This document shows, piece by piece, positions 23,389-34,051 of a stretch of DNA of 64,000 nt; within the stretch, counting starts at the first letter, position 1, and each line of letters opens with the position of its first letter. The position numbers and the translations under genes were made by a program. Source of the DNA: Scybalousia_A sp052170555 (GTDB taxonomy: Bacteria; Bacteroidota; Bacteroidia; Bacteroidales; P3); NCBI GenBank assembly GCA_052170555.1, contig JBQNAI010000002.1, forward strand, positions 186,001 to 250,000, given 5' to 3'. The notes beneath the pieces were generated by a model. That model saw only the letters and a list, made by a program, of their open reading frames with translations, made no database searches and was not told the origin of the DNA.

Positions 23389-25386
23389 ATGGATTTTAAA
23401 CAAGCAATTTTGGAAGGTATTCCCGATTATTTGCCGGAGATAAAACCTTATGATGTGACTGTTAATCATGCTCCTAAGCGTAAAGATATACTTACTACGG
23501 AGCAAAAGAAACTAGCATTGAAAAATGCATTAAGATATTTTCCTCAGAAAATGCATAAAGAACTTGCGAGCGAGTTTTTGGAAGAGTTAGAAACTTATGG
23601 AAGAATTTATATGTATCGTTATCGTCCGGACTATGAAATGTATGCTCGTCCTATTGAGGAATATCCTGCGAAAAGTCGTCAAGCAGCTGCTATTATGTTG
23701 ATGATCCAAAACAATTTGGATCCTGCGGTTGCTCAACATCCTCACGAATTGATTGTTTACGGAGGAAATGGAGCTGCTTTTCAGAATTGGGCTCAGTATC
23801 GTTTAACTATGAAATATTTGGCAACGATGACCGATGAGCAAACATTAGTTATGTACTCTGGACATCCTATGGGATTGTATCCATCACATAAAGATGCTCC
23901 GCGAGTAGTAGTTACGAATGGCATGGTTATACCAAATTATTCCAAACAAGATGATTATGAACGGTATAATGCACTTGGAGTTTCACAATATGGACAAATG
24001 ACAGCGGGTTCTTATATGTATATTGGACCTCAGGGTATTGTACATGGTACAACTATTACCGTGTTAAATGCGGGCCGTAAGGTAAGTAAGCAAGGTGAAA
24101 GTTTGGCTGGCAAATTATTTGTTACTGCTGGATTAGGAGGAATGTCGGGGGCACAACCGAAGGCTGGAAATATAGCTGGTGTTGTTTCTATTACGGCAGA
24201 GATTAACCCTAAGGCAACATACAAAAGGAAGGAACAAGGTTGGGTAGATGAGGTTTATTCTGATCTTGATGAATTGATGGCAAGAGTAAAAAAGGCACAG
24301 CAGAATAAGGAAATAATTTCTTTTGCTTATGATGGTAATGTGGTAGATTTGTGGGAGTATCTTGCTAATAATGATTATAAGGTAGATTTAGGGTCAGATC
24401 AGACATCCCTTCATAATCCTTATGCCGGAGGTTATTATCCTGTTGGATTGACTTTTGAAGAAAGTCAGAAAATGATGGCAGAGAACCCTGAACAATTCAA
24501 ACAGGAGATTGCTAAAACTCTTCGTAGACATGTTGAAGCTATCAATAAATTGACGGCAAAAGGTATGTACTTTTTTGATTATGGCAATGCTTTCTTGCTG
24601 GAGGCAAGTAGATCCGGAGCAGATATATTTAAGGCAAACGGGACATTCAAATACCCTTCTTATGTGCAAGATATAATGGGTCCGATGTGTTTTGATTATG
24701 GTTTTGGACCATTTAGATGGGTTTGTACGAGTGGACAAGTTAAAGATTTGGACACAAGTGACCATATTGCCATGGAAGTTCTGGAAGAAATAGCAAAAAA
24801 TTCTCCTAAAGAGATACAACAACAAATGAGAGATAATATACAGTGGATTAAAGGTGCTAAAGAAAATCATCTTGTTGTAGGTTCGCAGGCAAGAATTCTA
24901 TATGCTGATTGTGAAGGTAGGACAAAAATAGCATTAGCTTTCAATAAAGCGATAAAAGAAGGAAGAATATCCGCTCCTATTGTTCTAGGAAGAGACCATC
25001 ATGATGTTTCAGGAACAGATTCTCCATTTAGAGAAACATCAAATATTTATGATGGTTCTCAGTTTTGTGCGGATATGGCAATACAAAACGTAATCGGAGA
25101 TAGTTTTCGTGGAGCTACTTGGGTAAGTATTCATAATGGAGGTGGCGTCGGATGGGGCGAAGTAATCAATGGTGGTTTCGGAATGGCAATAGATGGTAGT
25201 GAAGATGCAGATAGACGAATTGTTAATATGTTGCATTGGGATGTTAACAATGGAATATCGCGAAGAAGTTGGGCAAGGAATCAAGGAGCGATGTTTGCTA
25301 TAATGCGTGCTATGGAAATCAATCCTAATTTAACAGTTACATTACCTAACTTAGCTGATGATAATCTAATAGATTCTTTATTCTAA
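23389..25386 (+). CDS. hutU: urocanate hydratase
   Basis: Converts urocanate to imidazolonepropionate in histidine degradation, using NAD+ as a tightly bound cofactor. The 665-residue length is that of the Bacteroidota form. Family regions are ELIVYGGNGAAFQNWAQYRL, MYSGHPMGLYPSHKDAPRVV, TAGLGGMSGAQPKAGNIAG (NAD binding), IMGPMCFDYGFGPFRWVCTS and VSIHNGGGVGWGEVINGGFG. The other hut genes (hutH, hutI, ftcD) are not in the window, so it is a stand-alone locus here. Monocistronic with its own promoter and a palindromic repeat after it. Confidence 0.95.
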   Translation: MDFKQAILEGIPDYLPEIKPYDVTVNHAPKRKDILTTEQKKLALKNALRYFPQKMHKELASEFLEELETYGRIYMYRYRPDYEMYARPIEEYPAKSRQAAAIMLMIQNNLDPAVAQHPHELIVYGGNGAAFQNWAQYRLTMKYLATMTDEQTLVMYSGHPMGLYPSHKDAPRVVVTNGMVIPNYSKQDDYERYNALGVSQYGQMTAGSYMYIGPQGIVHGTTITVLNAGRKVSKQGESLAGKLFVTAGLGGMSGAQPKAGNIAGVVSITAEINPKATYKRKEQGWVDEVYSDLDELMARVKKAQQNKEIISFAYDGNVVDLWEYLANNDYKVDLGSDQTSLHNPYAGGYYPVGLTFEESQKMMAENPEQFKQEIAKTLRRHVEAINKLTAKGMYFFDYGNAFLLEASRSGADIFKANGTFKYPSYVQDIMGPMCFDYGFGPFRWVCTSGQVKDLDTSDHIAMEVLEEIAKNSPKEIQQQMRDNIQWIKGAKENHLVVGSQARILYADCEGRTKIALAFNKAIKEGRISAPIVLGRDHHDVSGTDSPFRETSNIYDGSQFCADMAIQNVIGDSFRGATWVSIHNGGGVGWGEVINGGFGMAIDGSEDADRRIVNMLHWDVNNGISRRSWARNQGAMFAIMRAMEINPNLTVTLPNLADDNLIDSLF

Positions 25387-25463
25387 CAATATTTTGTATA
25401 GAATAGAATAAAAAAAATTATTATGATGAAGGGAGATAATATTATCACACATTACTGAGATGT

Positions 25464-25494
25464 AGTCCCATTTTAATTTATTAAAGTGGAACTT
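25464..25494. repeat. imperfect palindrome of the AGTCCCA...TTTAA repeat family after hutU
   Basis: AGTCCCATTTTAA (25464-25476) and TTAAAGTGGAACT with a 4-base loop pair at 11 of 13 positions. It occupies the spacer between hutU and sppA and may terminate hutU. Confidence 0.55.
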
Positions 25495-25578
25495 CAAATT
25501 AGTAAAAATATAAAGAAGTATAAGAATGGTAGTATTATCTTTTTTCATTTACTTAAAAATTAAATACTAATACTGAGT

Positions 25579-27366
25579 ATGAAACAATTTTTTAAGATGT
25601 TATTGGCTTCTTGTTTAGGGAGTGGGCTGGCAATGATAATATCTTTTTTCATTATTACAGGGATAATAGTGCTCATGGTGTCATCATTTTCCAAAATGGA
25701 TGAAGAGGTTGCTATAAAAGATAATTCTGTTCTTGTTGTTGACTTATCTCAACCTATATATGATAGGGAAATAGGAAATATTTATCCAATCATTTCTATG
25801 GATGGATTAAATAACAAGTTGATGGGCTTGACAGAGTTTATACAAGTAATAGACAATGCAAAAAAAGATAAAAAGATAAAAGCCATAATGTTAAACCTTT
25901 CTACTTTTCAAGCAAATGGCATGGCAACAGCACAAGAGATACGAGAAGTATTGGAAGATTTCAAGCTTTCCGGTAAGAGGATATATGCATATGGTGATTT
26001 AGTAGATCAAAAGTCGTATTATATTGCTACGGTTGCTGACAAAATTATGATAAATCCAACAGGGACGTTGATGCTATCAGGATTGGGGGGAGAGATTATG
26101 TATTATAAGAACCTTATCAATAAACTTGATATAGATGTAGACTTAATTCGTCCAATCAGCAATGCCTACAAATCGGCAGGAGAGACTTATACGATGAATC
26201 ATATGTCTGATTCTAATCGTCTACAGACACGTCAATATCTTAACTCTATTTGGGAGGTATTGCTATCACAGATGGCTGTATCAAGGCAAATAGACGAATC
26301 TAAATTTAACAGGCTAGTTAATTCTTTGCAAGGATTTATCCCGGTTGATGCTTATAATAATAAACTAGTTGATTATCTAGGATTTAAAAGTGACTACAAA
26401 GATACGATAAATAAATACATCATAATGCAAAATAAACTTACTAATAAAACTAAAATAAACTATATTGATTATAATTCCTATCGTGAAACAGTAAATAACA
26501 TAAATACACAACGTAATGATAATATTGCCATAGTATATGCGTATGGTGATGTGCATCAAGGTATAGGTAGTGATGTGAGCATAGGTAGCGAAACAGTATG
26601 CAAAGCTATACAGAAAGCTGTGAATAATGATAAAGTAAAAGCTATTGTTTTAAGAGTTAATTCTCCCGGAGGTGATGCTATAGCCAGTGAATTGATTACT
26701 AATGAGATAACAAAAGCTAAAAAGAAAAAGCCAGTTATTGTTTCTATGGGAGATGTTGCAGCATCAGCTGGTTATGAAATATCCTCAAATGCTTCATACA
26801 TTATTGCAAACCAGACAACTATTACAGGGTCTATAGGAGTTTTTGGTGTGGTTCCTAATTTTGGTCGTGCATTAAAGAACAAAATAGGTATAACATTTGA
26901 TACAGTAAAAACACATGCTAATTCCAACCCTTTAAGTTTGGTAGTGCCTATGACAAACCAAGCAAAAGCGATCATGCAAAGAAATGTTGAAAAAACGTAT
27001 GTCAATTTTGTTACGAGAGTTGCTAATGGTAGGGGCAAAACTTCTGATTACATTAATTTAATTGCAAAAGGTAGAGTTTGGAGTGGTAAAGATGCCAAAG
27101 CTTTAGGACTTGTTGATGAGTTTGGTGGACTTAAAAAAGCTATTCAAGTTGCTGCAAACAAAGCTAATTTGAAATCTTATGGGGTTATTGCTTATCCTAA
27201 AAGTATGGGACTGTTAGAACATCTTATTGGAACGCAATTAAAAGAAGTGAAGATGAGAACTTTAACGAAGGAATTAGGAAAGCCATATACTTTTTTCTTG
27301 CAACTTAAGCATATAAGTGAAATGCAAGGAGTCCAAATGAGGATGGATTATATTATTAATTTTTAA
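25579..27366 (+). CDS. sppA: signal peptide peptidase SppA, 67-kDa type
   Basis: A 595-residue membrane-bound serine protease of family S49 that degrades cleaved signal peptides. One N-terminal membrane segment (IISFFIITGIIVLMV) is followed by two tandem S49 domains. The catalytic dyad is visible: general-base lysine K198 in RPISNAYKSAGETYT in the first domain, and nucleophile S396 in GDVAASAGYEISSNA in the second, with LRVNSPGGDAIASELI before it. The long two-domain form is usual in Bacteroidota. Probably first gene of a unit with the T9SS cargo gene 24 bases downstream. Confidence 0.93.
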   Translation: MKQFFKMLLASCLGSGLAMIISFFIITGIIVLMVSSFSKMDEEVAIKDNSVLVVDLSQPIYDREIGNIYPIISMDGLNNKLMGLTEFIQVIDNAKKDKKIKAIMLNLSTFQANGMATAQEIREVLEDFKLSGKRIYAYGDLVDQKSYYIATVADKIMINPTGTLMLSGLGGEIMYYKNLINKLDIDVDLIRPISNAYKSAGETYTMNHMSDSNRLQTRQYLNSIWEVLLSQMAVSRQIDESKFNRLVNSLQGFIPVDAYNNKLVDYLGFKSDYKDTINKYIIMQNKLTNKTKINYIDYNSYRETVNNINTQRNDNIAIVYAYGDVHQGIGSDVSIGSETVCKAIQKAVNNDKVKAIVLRVNSPGGDAIASELITNEITKAKKKKPVIVSMGDVAASAGYEISSNASYIIANQTTITGSIGVFGVVPNFGRALKNKIGITFDTVKTHANSNPLSLVVPMTNQAKAIMQRNVEKTYVNFVTRVANGRGKTSDYINLIAKGRVWSGKDAKALGLVDEFGGLKKAIQVAANKANLKSYGVIAYPKSMGLLEHLIGTQLKEVKMRTLTKELGKPYTFFLQLKHISEMQGVQMRMDYIINF

Positions 27367-27390
27367 TGTATAACTATAACAATATTTAGG

Positions 27391-29363
27391 ATGACAAAAT
27401 TGTTTATAAAAATTTTTTTATTTCACTATTTTCAATCGTAACTAATTTATTTGCAGGTAATGATACGGTTGAAAATGTTAAAGATTATATTTACAATTTT
27501 GAGAATTCTAGTGAAGTTGCTCTTTGGCAATTTAAACATTCTTCCGGTAAAAATAAATGGATTATACATTCATATGACGATAGTAATTCTTGTTTGTATA
27601 TTTCTCATAATGGGCAAGATACTATTTATTCTACTAAAAGTTCTTCTATTTCAATAGCATACAAAAAAGTTTTATTATCCAATAGTGATAGTTTGATTCT
27701 TGAGTTTGATCTTAATATAGGAGGAGAAGGTTCTTCCGATTATTTGAAAGTGATGTTGTTACCTGAAACTTTTGATTTGTCTGTTCCTAGTCCTTCGTCC
27801 TCATCTTTGGGATTTGTTGGGGCATATTATAAGACAAATTCTTTTATCTTTGACGATGGGAACGTATACATTTCTGATACTAAGGGAAAGAAACATATTA
27901 TGGCAAAAATAAAGAATAGTTATCCTTTTATTTCTGCCAATCTTGTCTTTATTTGGCGTAATGATAACACAACTGGGAAGACTCCGGGAGCGATAGTTGA
28001 CAATATTATACTTGGAGGTAGTATTACTCATGTAGATAAAAGTCTTTGTAAAGGAGAATATTTTTCATTTAATAACAAAAATGTAAATGAAACCGGTATT
28101 TATTATGATACTATACCGATAACAGAAAATTGTAGTAGTTTTGTGCAGTACGATGTAATTGTTTATGATACGTTTATCAAATCTTGTGATATTGTTATTT
28201 GTGAGGATGAAAATTATATCCTACATGATGGAACTATTTTGGAAAATTCAGGACATTATGTAGACAACATGCAAACCATTTATGGTTGTGATAGTGTGAT
28301 AAATATAGATTTGATTGTAAATACAAAGTTTAATACTACCATATATGATACTATTTGCTCTAATGAGCAATACGATAAAAATGGATTCAGTGTCAATCAA
28401 TCAGGTTTATATTTTGATACATTAAAAGCTCAGAATAGTTGTGATAGTTTAGTAGAACTATTGCTTACAGTTAATAATGCTTATGAGAAAACATATTTAG
28501 AAATGATTTGTATGGGAGAAGTCTTCAATAAATACGGTTTTAACGAATCAAATTCCGGATTTTATACTCATAATTATCAAACAATTAAGGGTTGTGATAG
28601 TATTATTCATTTGAATTTGAAAGTGTCAAATGAGGTTTTGAAAGATATTTATGATACTATTTGCGATGGTGAGATATATTCTCAAAATGGTTTTACAGAA
28701 ACTCAAAATGGAGTTTATGTAGACAGTTTGCAAACACTTAATGGATGTGATAGCATAGTTAAATTGCATTTAAGAGTGAATCCTACTTATGTTAATTTGG
28801 ATTCTGTTAACGAGGTAGAGATATGTCAAGGAGAAAGTATAGAATTTAACGGAAAAACTCTAACAACATCAGGATATTATAAGGAGATGTTACAAACCGA
28901 ACACGGGTGTGATAGTATGTTGCAAGTATCTTTAAAAGTAAATCCTGTATATTGGATAACTGATTCTGTAACGATAGAAAATGGAAAGAAATACAAATGG
29001 AATGGTAAAACATATTCTAAACAAGGTAATTATACAGACACGCTTTTAAGCATAAAAGGTTGTGATAGTATTGTAACACTTTGTTTAAGTTTTGTTTCTT
29101 CTTTTCTAAAAATAGATAGTTTACGTGATATAATAATATTTCCCAATCCTACTAGTGAAGCTATTAATTTGAAGATACAAATCCCTGCAAACAAAATAGT
29201 TATACTCTTAATAAATACGTTGGGAGAGACGCTTAGAAAACTTCAATTTCCTGCAAATCAGAAAGAAATATCTATTGATATAAAAGATATACAGAAAGGA
29301 AATTATATTTTGTGGATAGATGTTGACGATAACATATTTCAGACTAAAATAATTATAGAATAA
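27391..29363 (+). CDS. T9SS cargo protein with GCDSI repeats; signal peptide out of frame (frameshift)
   Basis: The open frame from 27594 lacks a start and signal, but the same frame reads back to 27390 (ISLFSIVTNLFAGNDTVENV). An ATG at 27391 starts MTKLFIKIF in the neighbouring frame. One extra T in the seven-T run at 27413-27419 would join them into a perfect signal peptide. The mature part has an N-terminal jelly-roll-like domain (ENSSEVALWQF, LILEFDLNIG), about seven units of roughly 65 residues with two cysteines each (xICxGExY ... GCDSIVxLxLxVN), and a type A T9SS sorting domain (IIFPNPTSEAINL, GNYILWID). Secreted surface protein. Frameshift, slippage-decoded or phase-variable; function unknown. 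Confidence 0.75.
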
Positions 29364-29526
29364 TTAATCTTTTGACATTTAAATTAAATTATTGCATATA
29401 AACAATTAAATTATTACAAATATAAATTAAATATTATTCAACATAATATTATTGTTTAAAGGATTTGGAATCAGTAAATAGAAAGATAGAATAAAGGAAT
29501 TTCATAAAAGTATAATAATTACAATA

Positions 29527-30009
29527 ATGATTTATAATAATAAGACTGTTAGACGACAGGATAGACTTTTAAATGAGCATAGAGCAGTAGAGTTATTGCA
29601 AAATAATGAATTTGGGATATTGTCTATGATAGATGACAATGGATTACCATATGCTATACCAATAAATTTTGTTTGGGATAAAAAAAATGCAATATATATC
29701 CATTGTGCAATGGACGGAAAGAAAATAAATGCTCTATTAAAGAATACTAATGTGTCTTTTTGCATAGTGGGAGATGTAAATTTATTGTCAAATAAATTTA
29801 CTACTGAGTATGAGAGTGTAATAGTTAAAGGTAAGGTAGAATTAAATATTTCCGATAATGAAAAAAATATGGCAATAGAGTTGCTGCTTGCCAAATTTTC
29901 TCCTAACGATCTTGTCATTGGAAGGAAATATGCTGAAAAATCATTTTACAGGACAAGAATTATACGGATAGATGTCACTGAGTTTAGCGGTAAGACGAAA
30001 AGAATATAA
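29527..30009 (+). CDS. pyridoxamine 5'-phosphate oxidase-family flavin-binding protein
   Basis: A 160-residue split-barrel FMN-binding protein of the NimA/PNPOx-like family. Features are RLLNEHRAVELLQNNEFGIL with DNGLPYAIPINFVWD, IYIHCAMDGKKINALLKN, and VIVKGKVELNISDNEKNMAI. Relatives include 5-nitroimidazole reductases and other FMN reductases, but the substrate here is unknown. It stands alone, about 160 bases after the T9SS cargo gene, with no clear -7 box. Confidence 0.85.
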   Translation: MIYNNKTVRRQDRLLNEHRAVELLQNNEFGILSMIDDNGLPYAIPINFVWDKKNAIYIHCAMDGKKINALLKNTNVSFCIVGDVNLLSNKFTTEYESVIVKGKVELNISDNEKNMAIELLLAKFSPNDLVIGRKYAEKSFYRTRIIRIDVTEFSGKTKRI

Positions 30010-30269
30010 AAGGAATATTTATTTTTTGATAGATGTGAAATGATAATTAAAATATGTATTTTGGTTGTGTAGTAAATTTTTCTAATTATACATATTATTT
30101 TTGTATTGTATTGAAAGATTTTATTTTAGACGGTCCAAAATATTTTAATGTGTGATATTACACAATTCATTTCTGTAATTATTAAATTATTTTACGACAC
30201 TACAAAAATTTTACCTATTTCCCGTTAAATCTTTTTTATAGGAGAAACAAAAAGGGAGATAATTTTTTG

Positions 30270-30278
30270 TATATTTGC
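30270..30278 (+). promoter_or_regulatory. -7 promoter box of dnaE
   Basis: TATATTTGC, 22 bases before the ATG at 30301. The upstream in-frame TTG (30283) would fall next to the transcription start, so 30301 is preferred. Confidence 0.5.
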
Positions 30279-30300
30279 AGAATTGAAAAATTTATATAAA

Positions 30301-33300
30301 ATGACAGATTTTACACATTTACATGTACATACGCAATACTCTATTTTGGATGGGGCTTGTAATATAAAAAAGTTAGTGAACAAGACCAAGGACTTGGGGA
30401 TGGACACTTTAGCAATAACGGATCATGGAGCTATGTATGGAGTATTGGATTTTAGAAATACGTGTATAGAGGTAGGAATAAAACCTATACTTGGTTGTGA
30501 AATGTATGTCGTTCCTAATAATCGCTTCAATAAAGAGGAGGGAAGAGGACATCATCTGATTTTATTGGCTAAGAACTCTATCGGTTATCGTAATCTAATT
30601 AAGCTTAATTCTTTGGGATTTGCCCCTGATGCATTTCACTACAATTCAAGAATTGATAAAAACCTTTTATTTCAATATAGTGAAGGTTTGATATGTTCTT
30701 CTGCCTGTGTCGCAGGAATTATTCCAAAATTGTTATATGCTGATAAAATAGAAGAGGCTGAACGAGTTGCTTTGGAATATAAAAAAGTCTTCAAACAAGA
30801 TTATTATATTGAATTACAGAATTTTTGTGGTAAAAATGAAATACAAAACAATATTAATCCAAAGTTAATTGCTTTAGCAAAAAAACTTGATATAAAATTG
30901 ATCGCAACTAATGATGTACATTTTATTAATCAGGACGATTTTTTTGCTCATCGTATTCTGATTTGTTTATCCACGGGTAAGAAGATAAATGATAATACAA
31001 AATTGATGTATTCGGGAGAGGAATATATGAAGTCTGCAGATGAAATGGCAGAATTATTTAAAGATGTTCCAGAGGCGATAAGTAATACAAGGGAAATAGC
31101 AGACAAGGTAGAAATTTATGAATTGAAAAGAGGACCGATACTTCCGGTTTTTGATATTCCCAAAAGTTTTGGTAAGATTGAGGATTATTACGAAAAATAC
31201 TCAGATGATGTTGTTAGAAAAGATATATTGGCGGGTTTAATTAAACGTGGTAAAATAGATAATACGGCAGATGAAGAAACCAAACAAAGAATTATTGAAA
31301 AGAATCTACTAGATAAAGGTGGGTATGATAAATTTGTAAGGACTAAGTTTGATTTTGCCTATCTGAAATATTTAACATATGAAGGGGCACACAAACGATA
31401 TGGAATGTCTTTGGACAATAAGATAAAGGATAGAATAGATACGGAATTGGATACGATAGAGTGGATGGGTTTTCCTGGCTATTTTTTGATTGTTCAGGAT
31501 TTTATTAATTACAGTAGGGATAAACTAGGTGTAATTATTGGTCCAGGTCGTGGTTCTGCAGCTGGGAGTGTGGTCGCTTATTGTTTAGGAATTACTCAGA
31601 TTGAACCAATTAAGTATGATTTGTTATTTGAAAGATTTTTGAATCCTGATCGTATTTCTCTTCCTGATATTGATGTAGATTTTGATGATGAAGGTCGTGC
31701 AAGAACTTTGAAATATGTTCAGGATAAGTATGGAGCCTCTCATGTTGCACAAATTACTACTTTTGGTACGATGGCGGCAAAAATGAGTATCAAAGACGTT
31801 GCTCGCGTTTTAGAGTTGGGATTATCTGATTCTAATAGGCTGGCTGGTTATGTGCCAACACGTCCCGGTATTACATTAGAGAAAGCATTGAAAGAATCTT
31901 CCGAATTGCAACAAGTGATGACAAATGGTATTGATTCGGAGAAGAGAGTTCTTAAATACGCAATAGAATTAGAAGGATCTATTAGAAGTACGGGAGTTCA
32001 CGCCTGTGGAGTAATTATCGGCCCCGATGACATTAGTAATTATGTACCTTTGACAAAGCCTAAGGAGGGAGATATGATGGCAGTGCAGTTCGAGGGAAAA
32101 TTAATTGAAAGCGTAGGAATGATAAAGATGGATTTCTTAGGATTAAGTAACCTTTCAATTATTAAAGACGCCTGTGAAAATGTATATAAGTCCAAAGGAG
32201 AAAAAGTAGATATTGATAATATTTCTTTAGATGATAAATTAACTCTGGATCTATTTGCAAAAGGTAATACTACCGCTACATTTCAGTTTGAAAGCGAAGG
32301 AATGAAAAATCATTTGAGAGATTTAAAACCTGATAAGTTTGAAGATTTAATAGCGATGAATGCTCTTTACAGACCAGGACCTATGGCTTACATACCTGAT
32401 TTTATCAAACGCAAACATGGTGAGGCAAAAATTGAATACGAATTTGCTCAAATGGAGAAATATTTGCAAGACACTTATGGTATAACTGTTTATCAAGAAC
32501 AAGTCATGCAACTTTCACGTGTTCTTGCTAACTTTACACCTGGTGAAGCAGATACTTTGCGTAAAGCTATGGGTAAAAAGAACATGGAAGCTATGGCTAA
32601 AATGAAAGAAAAGTTCGATAAAGGTTGTGCAGATAATAAGTTGGATAGAGAAAAGACAGAAAAGATTTGGAATGATTGGGTTGAATTTGCAAAGTATGCA
32701 TTTAATAAATCTCATGCCACATGTTATGCTTATATAGCATTTCAAACAGGATATCTAAAAGCACATTACCCTGCTGAATATATGTCCGCCGTACTTACAC
32801 ACAATGCTAACAATCCTAAGAATATAACTCTGTATATTGGAGACTGTAAAAAAATGGATATAGATGTATTAGGGCCTAATATAAACGAGTCGGATGTAAA
32901 TTTTATGGTTAATAAAAAAGGTCAAATTTTATTTGGATTGAGTGCCATTAAAAATGTTGGAGATAAAGTCGTAGAATCTGTTATAGAAGAAAGAAAATTA
33001 CATGGAGAGTATTTATCTGCAGAAGATTTTATTACGAGAAATATGCAGGTAATTAATAGGAAAGTTGTTGAATCTTTGGTTTTGGCAGGTGCTTTTGATT
33101 GTTTTGAAAATGTAGATAGATCTCAATATTTAGCAAAGGTAAGTAATTCAGACATTACGTTTATTGAAAAAATTTTGAAGTATTGCCAAAAAAAGAAAAA
33201 TAGAGAGATTTTATCGCAAGTCTCTTTATTTGACACGGTGGATCAGACGGAGGATACGGGTATCATATTTCCTCAATGTGAACCAATGAGACTTTTAGAT

Positions 33301-33984
33301 AAAGTAAAATATGAACGAGATTTGATTGGTTTTTATGTCTCGGGACATCCTTTAGATACTTACGCAGATGAAATAAAAACTTTTGCATATAATTCTTTAA
33401 CTGAGTTAGAAGACATTATTGCACTATATAAAAACAAAAAGACGTCTGTTTCTTTTGCAGGAGTGATTACAAAAGCAAGTATAGGTGTAGGAAAAAATGG
33501 TAAACAATTTGGGAAATTTACGTTGGAAGATAGGGATGGAACGTATGATTTTCGTTTGTTTGGAAAAGATTTTTTAGATTTTAATTCATATTTGCAAGAG
33601 GGTATTTATGTTTATTTAAAGGGAAGAATAGGTCCAGCAACATTTATCAAACCTAATAAATCTGAGGCAGAAATAGATTTTCATTTGGAAAAAATAGAAT
33701 TGTTAGAAGAAATGTTTCAACATTATGCGACAGGTGTAAAAATAATTATTGACAATGCAAAATTGACAGAAGAGGTTGTTGATAATATTACTATGGTTGC
33801 TAAACGAAATAAAGGTTCTGCCAATATCACGTTTGTAATTTTTGATAATAAAGATGATCTTCGAATAACTTTGGAGTGTAAAAAGAATAGGGTAGAGATA
33901 AGTTCATTTATTGCAGGGTTGAAACCTATGGTGAAAAGTGGAGAAATTTATGATTACGTAGTGCAAAAAAGAAATGTTGAGTGA
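30301..33984 (+). CDS. dnaE: DNA polymerase III alpha subunit (DnaE1 type)
   Basis: The replicative polymerase core, 1227 residues from ATG 30301. Domains in order: N-terminal PHP (FTHLHVHTQYSILDGACNI), palm with the catalytic aspartates in LPDIDVDFDDEGRA (about residue 457), GPGRGSAAGSVVAY just before it, fingers with ALYRPGPMAYIPDFIKRKHG, and a C-terminal helix-hairpin-helix (VINRKVVESLVLAGAFDCF) and OB domain (SFAGVITKASIGVGKNGKQF). The length and single PHP domain fit Bacteroidota DnaE1. Nothing seems truncated. Confidence 0.97.
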   Translation: MTDFTHLHVHTQYSILDGACNIKKLVNKTKDLGMDTLAITDHGAMYGVLDFRNTCIEVGIKPILGCEMYVVPNNRFNKEEGRGHHLILLAKNSIGYRNLIKLNSLGFAPDAFHYNSRIDKNLLFQYSEGLICSSACVAGIIPKLLYADKIEEAERVALEYKKVFKQDYYIELQNFCGKNEIQNNINPKLIALAKKLDIKLIATNDVHFINQDDFFAHRILICLSTGKKINDNTKLMYSGEEYMKSADEMAELFKDVPEAISNTREIADKVEIYELKRGPILPVFDIPKSFGKIEDYYEKYSDDVVRKDILAGLIKRGKIDNTADEETKQRIIEKNLLDKGGYDKFVRTKFDFAYLKYLTYEGAHKRYGMSLDNKIKDRIDTELDTIEWMGFPGYFLIVQDFINYSRDKLGVIIGPGRGSAAGSVVAYCLGITQIEPIKYDLLFERFLNPDRISLPDIDVDFDDEGRARTLKYVQDKYGASHVAQITTFGTMAAKMSIKDVARVLELGLSDSNRLAGYVPTRPGITLEKALKESSELQQVMTNGIDSEKRVLKYAIELEGSIRSTGVHACGVIIGPDDISNYVPLTKPKEGDMMAVQFEGKLIESVGMIKMDFLGLSNLSIIKDACENVYKSKGEKVDIDNISLDDKLTLDLFAKGNTTATFQFESEGMKNHLRDLKPDKFEDLIAMNALYRPGPMAYIPDFIKRKHGEAKIEYEFAQMEKYLQDTYGITVYQEQVMQLSRVLANFTPGEADTLRKAMGKKNMEAMAKMKEKFDKGCADNKLDREKTEKIWNDWVEFAKYAFNKSHATCYAYIAFQTGYLKAHYPAEYMSAVLTHNANNPKNITLYIGDCKKMDIDVLGPNINESDVNFMVNKKGQILFGLSAIKNVGDKVVESVIEERKLHGEYLSAEDFITRNMQVINRKVVESLVLAGAFDCFENVDRSQYLAKVSNSDITFIEKILKYCQKKKNREILSQVSLFDTVDQTEDTGIIFPQCEPMRLLDKVKYERDLIGFYVSGHPLDTYADEIKTFAYNSLTELEDIIALYKNKKTSVSFAGVITKASIGVGKNGKQFGKFTLEDRDGTYDFRLFGKDFLDFNSYLQEGIYVYLKGRIGPATFIKPNKSEAEIDFHLEKIELLEEMFQHYATGVKIIIDNAKLTEEVVDNITMVAKRNKGSANITFVIFDNKDDLRITLECKKNRVEISSFIAGLKPMVKSGEIYDYVVQKRNVE

Positions 33985-34051
33985 TAATATTTTGGATTAT
34001 GTTAAGATAATGAGTTTATAAATAAAAATATCTTTTTCTTTAATAAAAATT

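Noticed and set aside
24394..24870. 158-residue minus-strand ORF inside hutU
   Set aside because: hutU is clearly coding on the other strand; this frame has no family similarity and no ribosome-binding or -7 signal.
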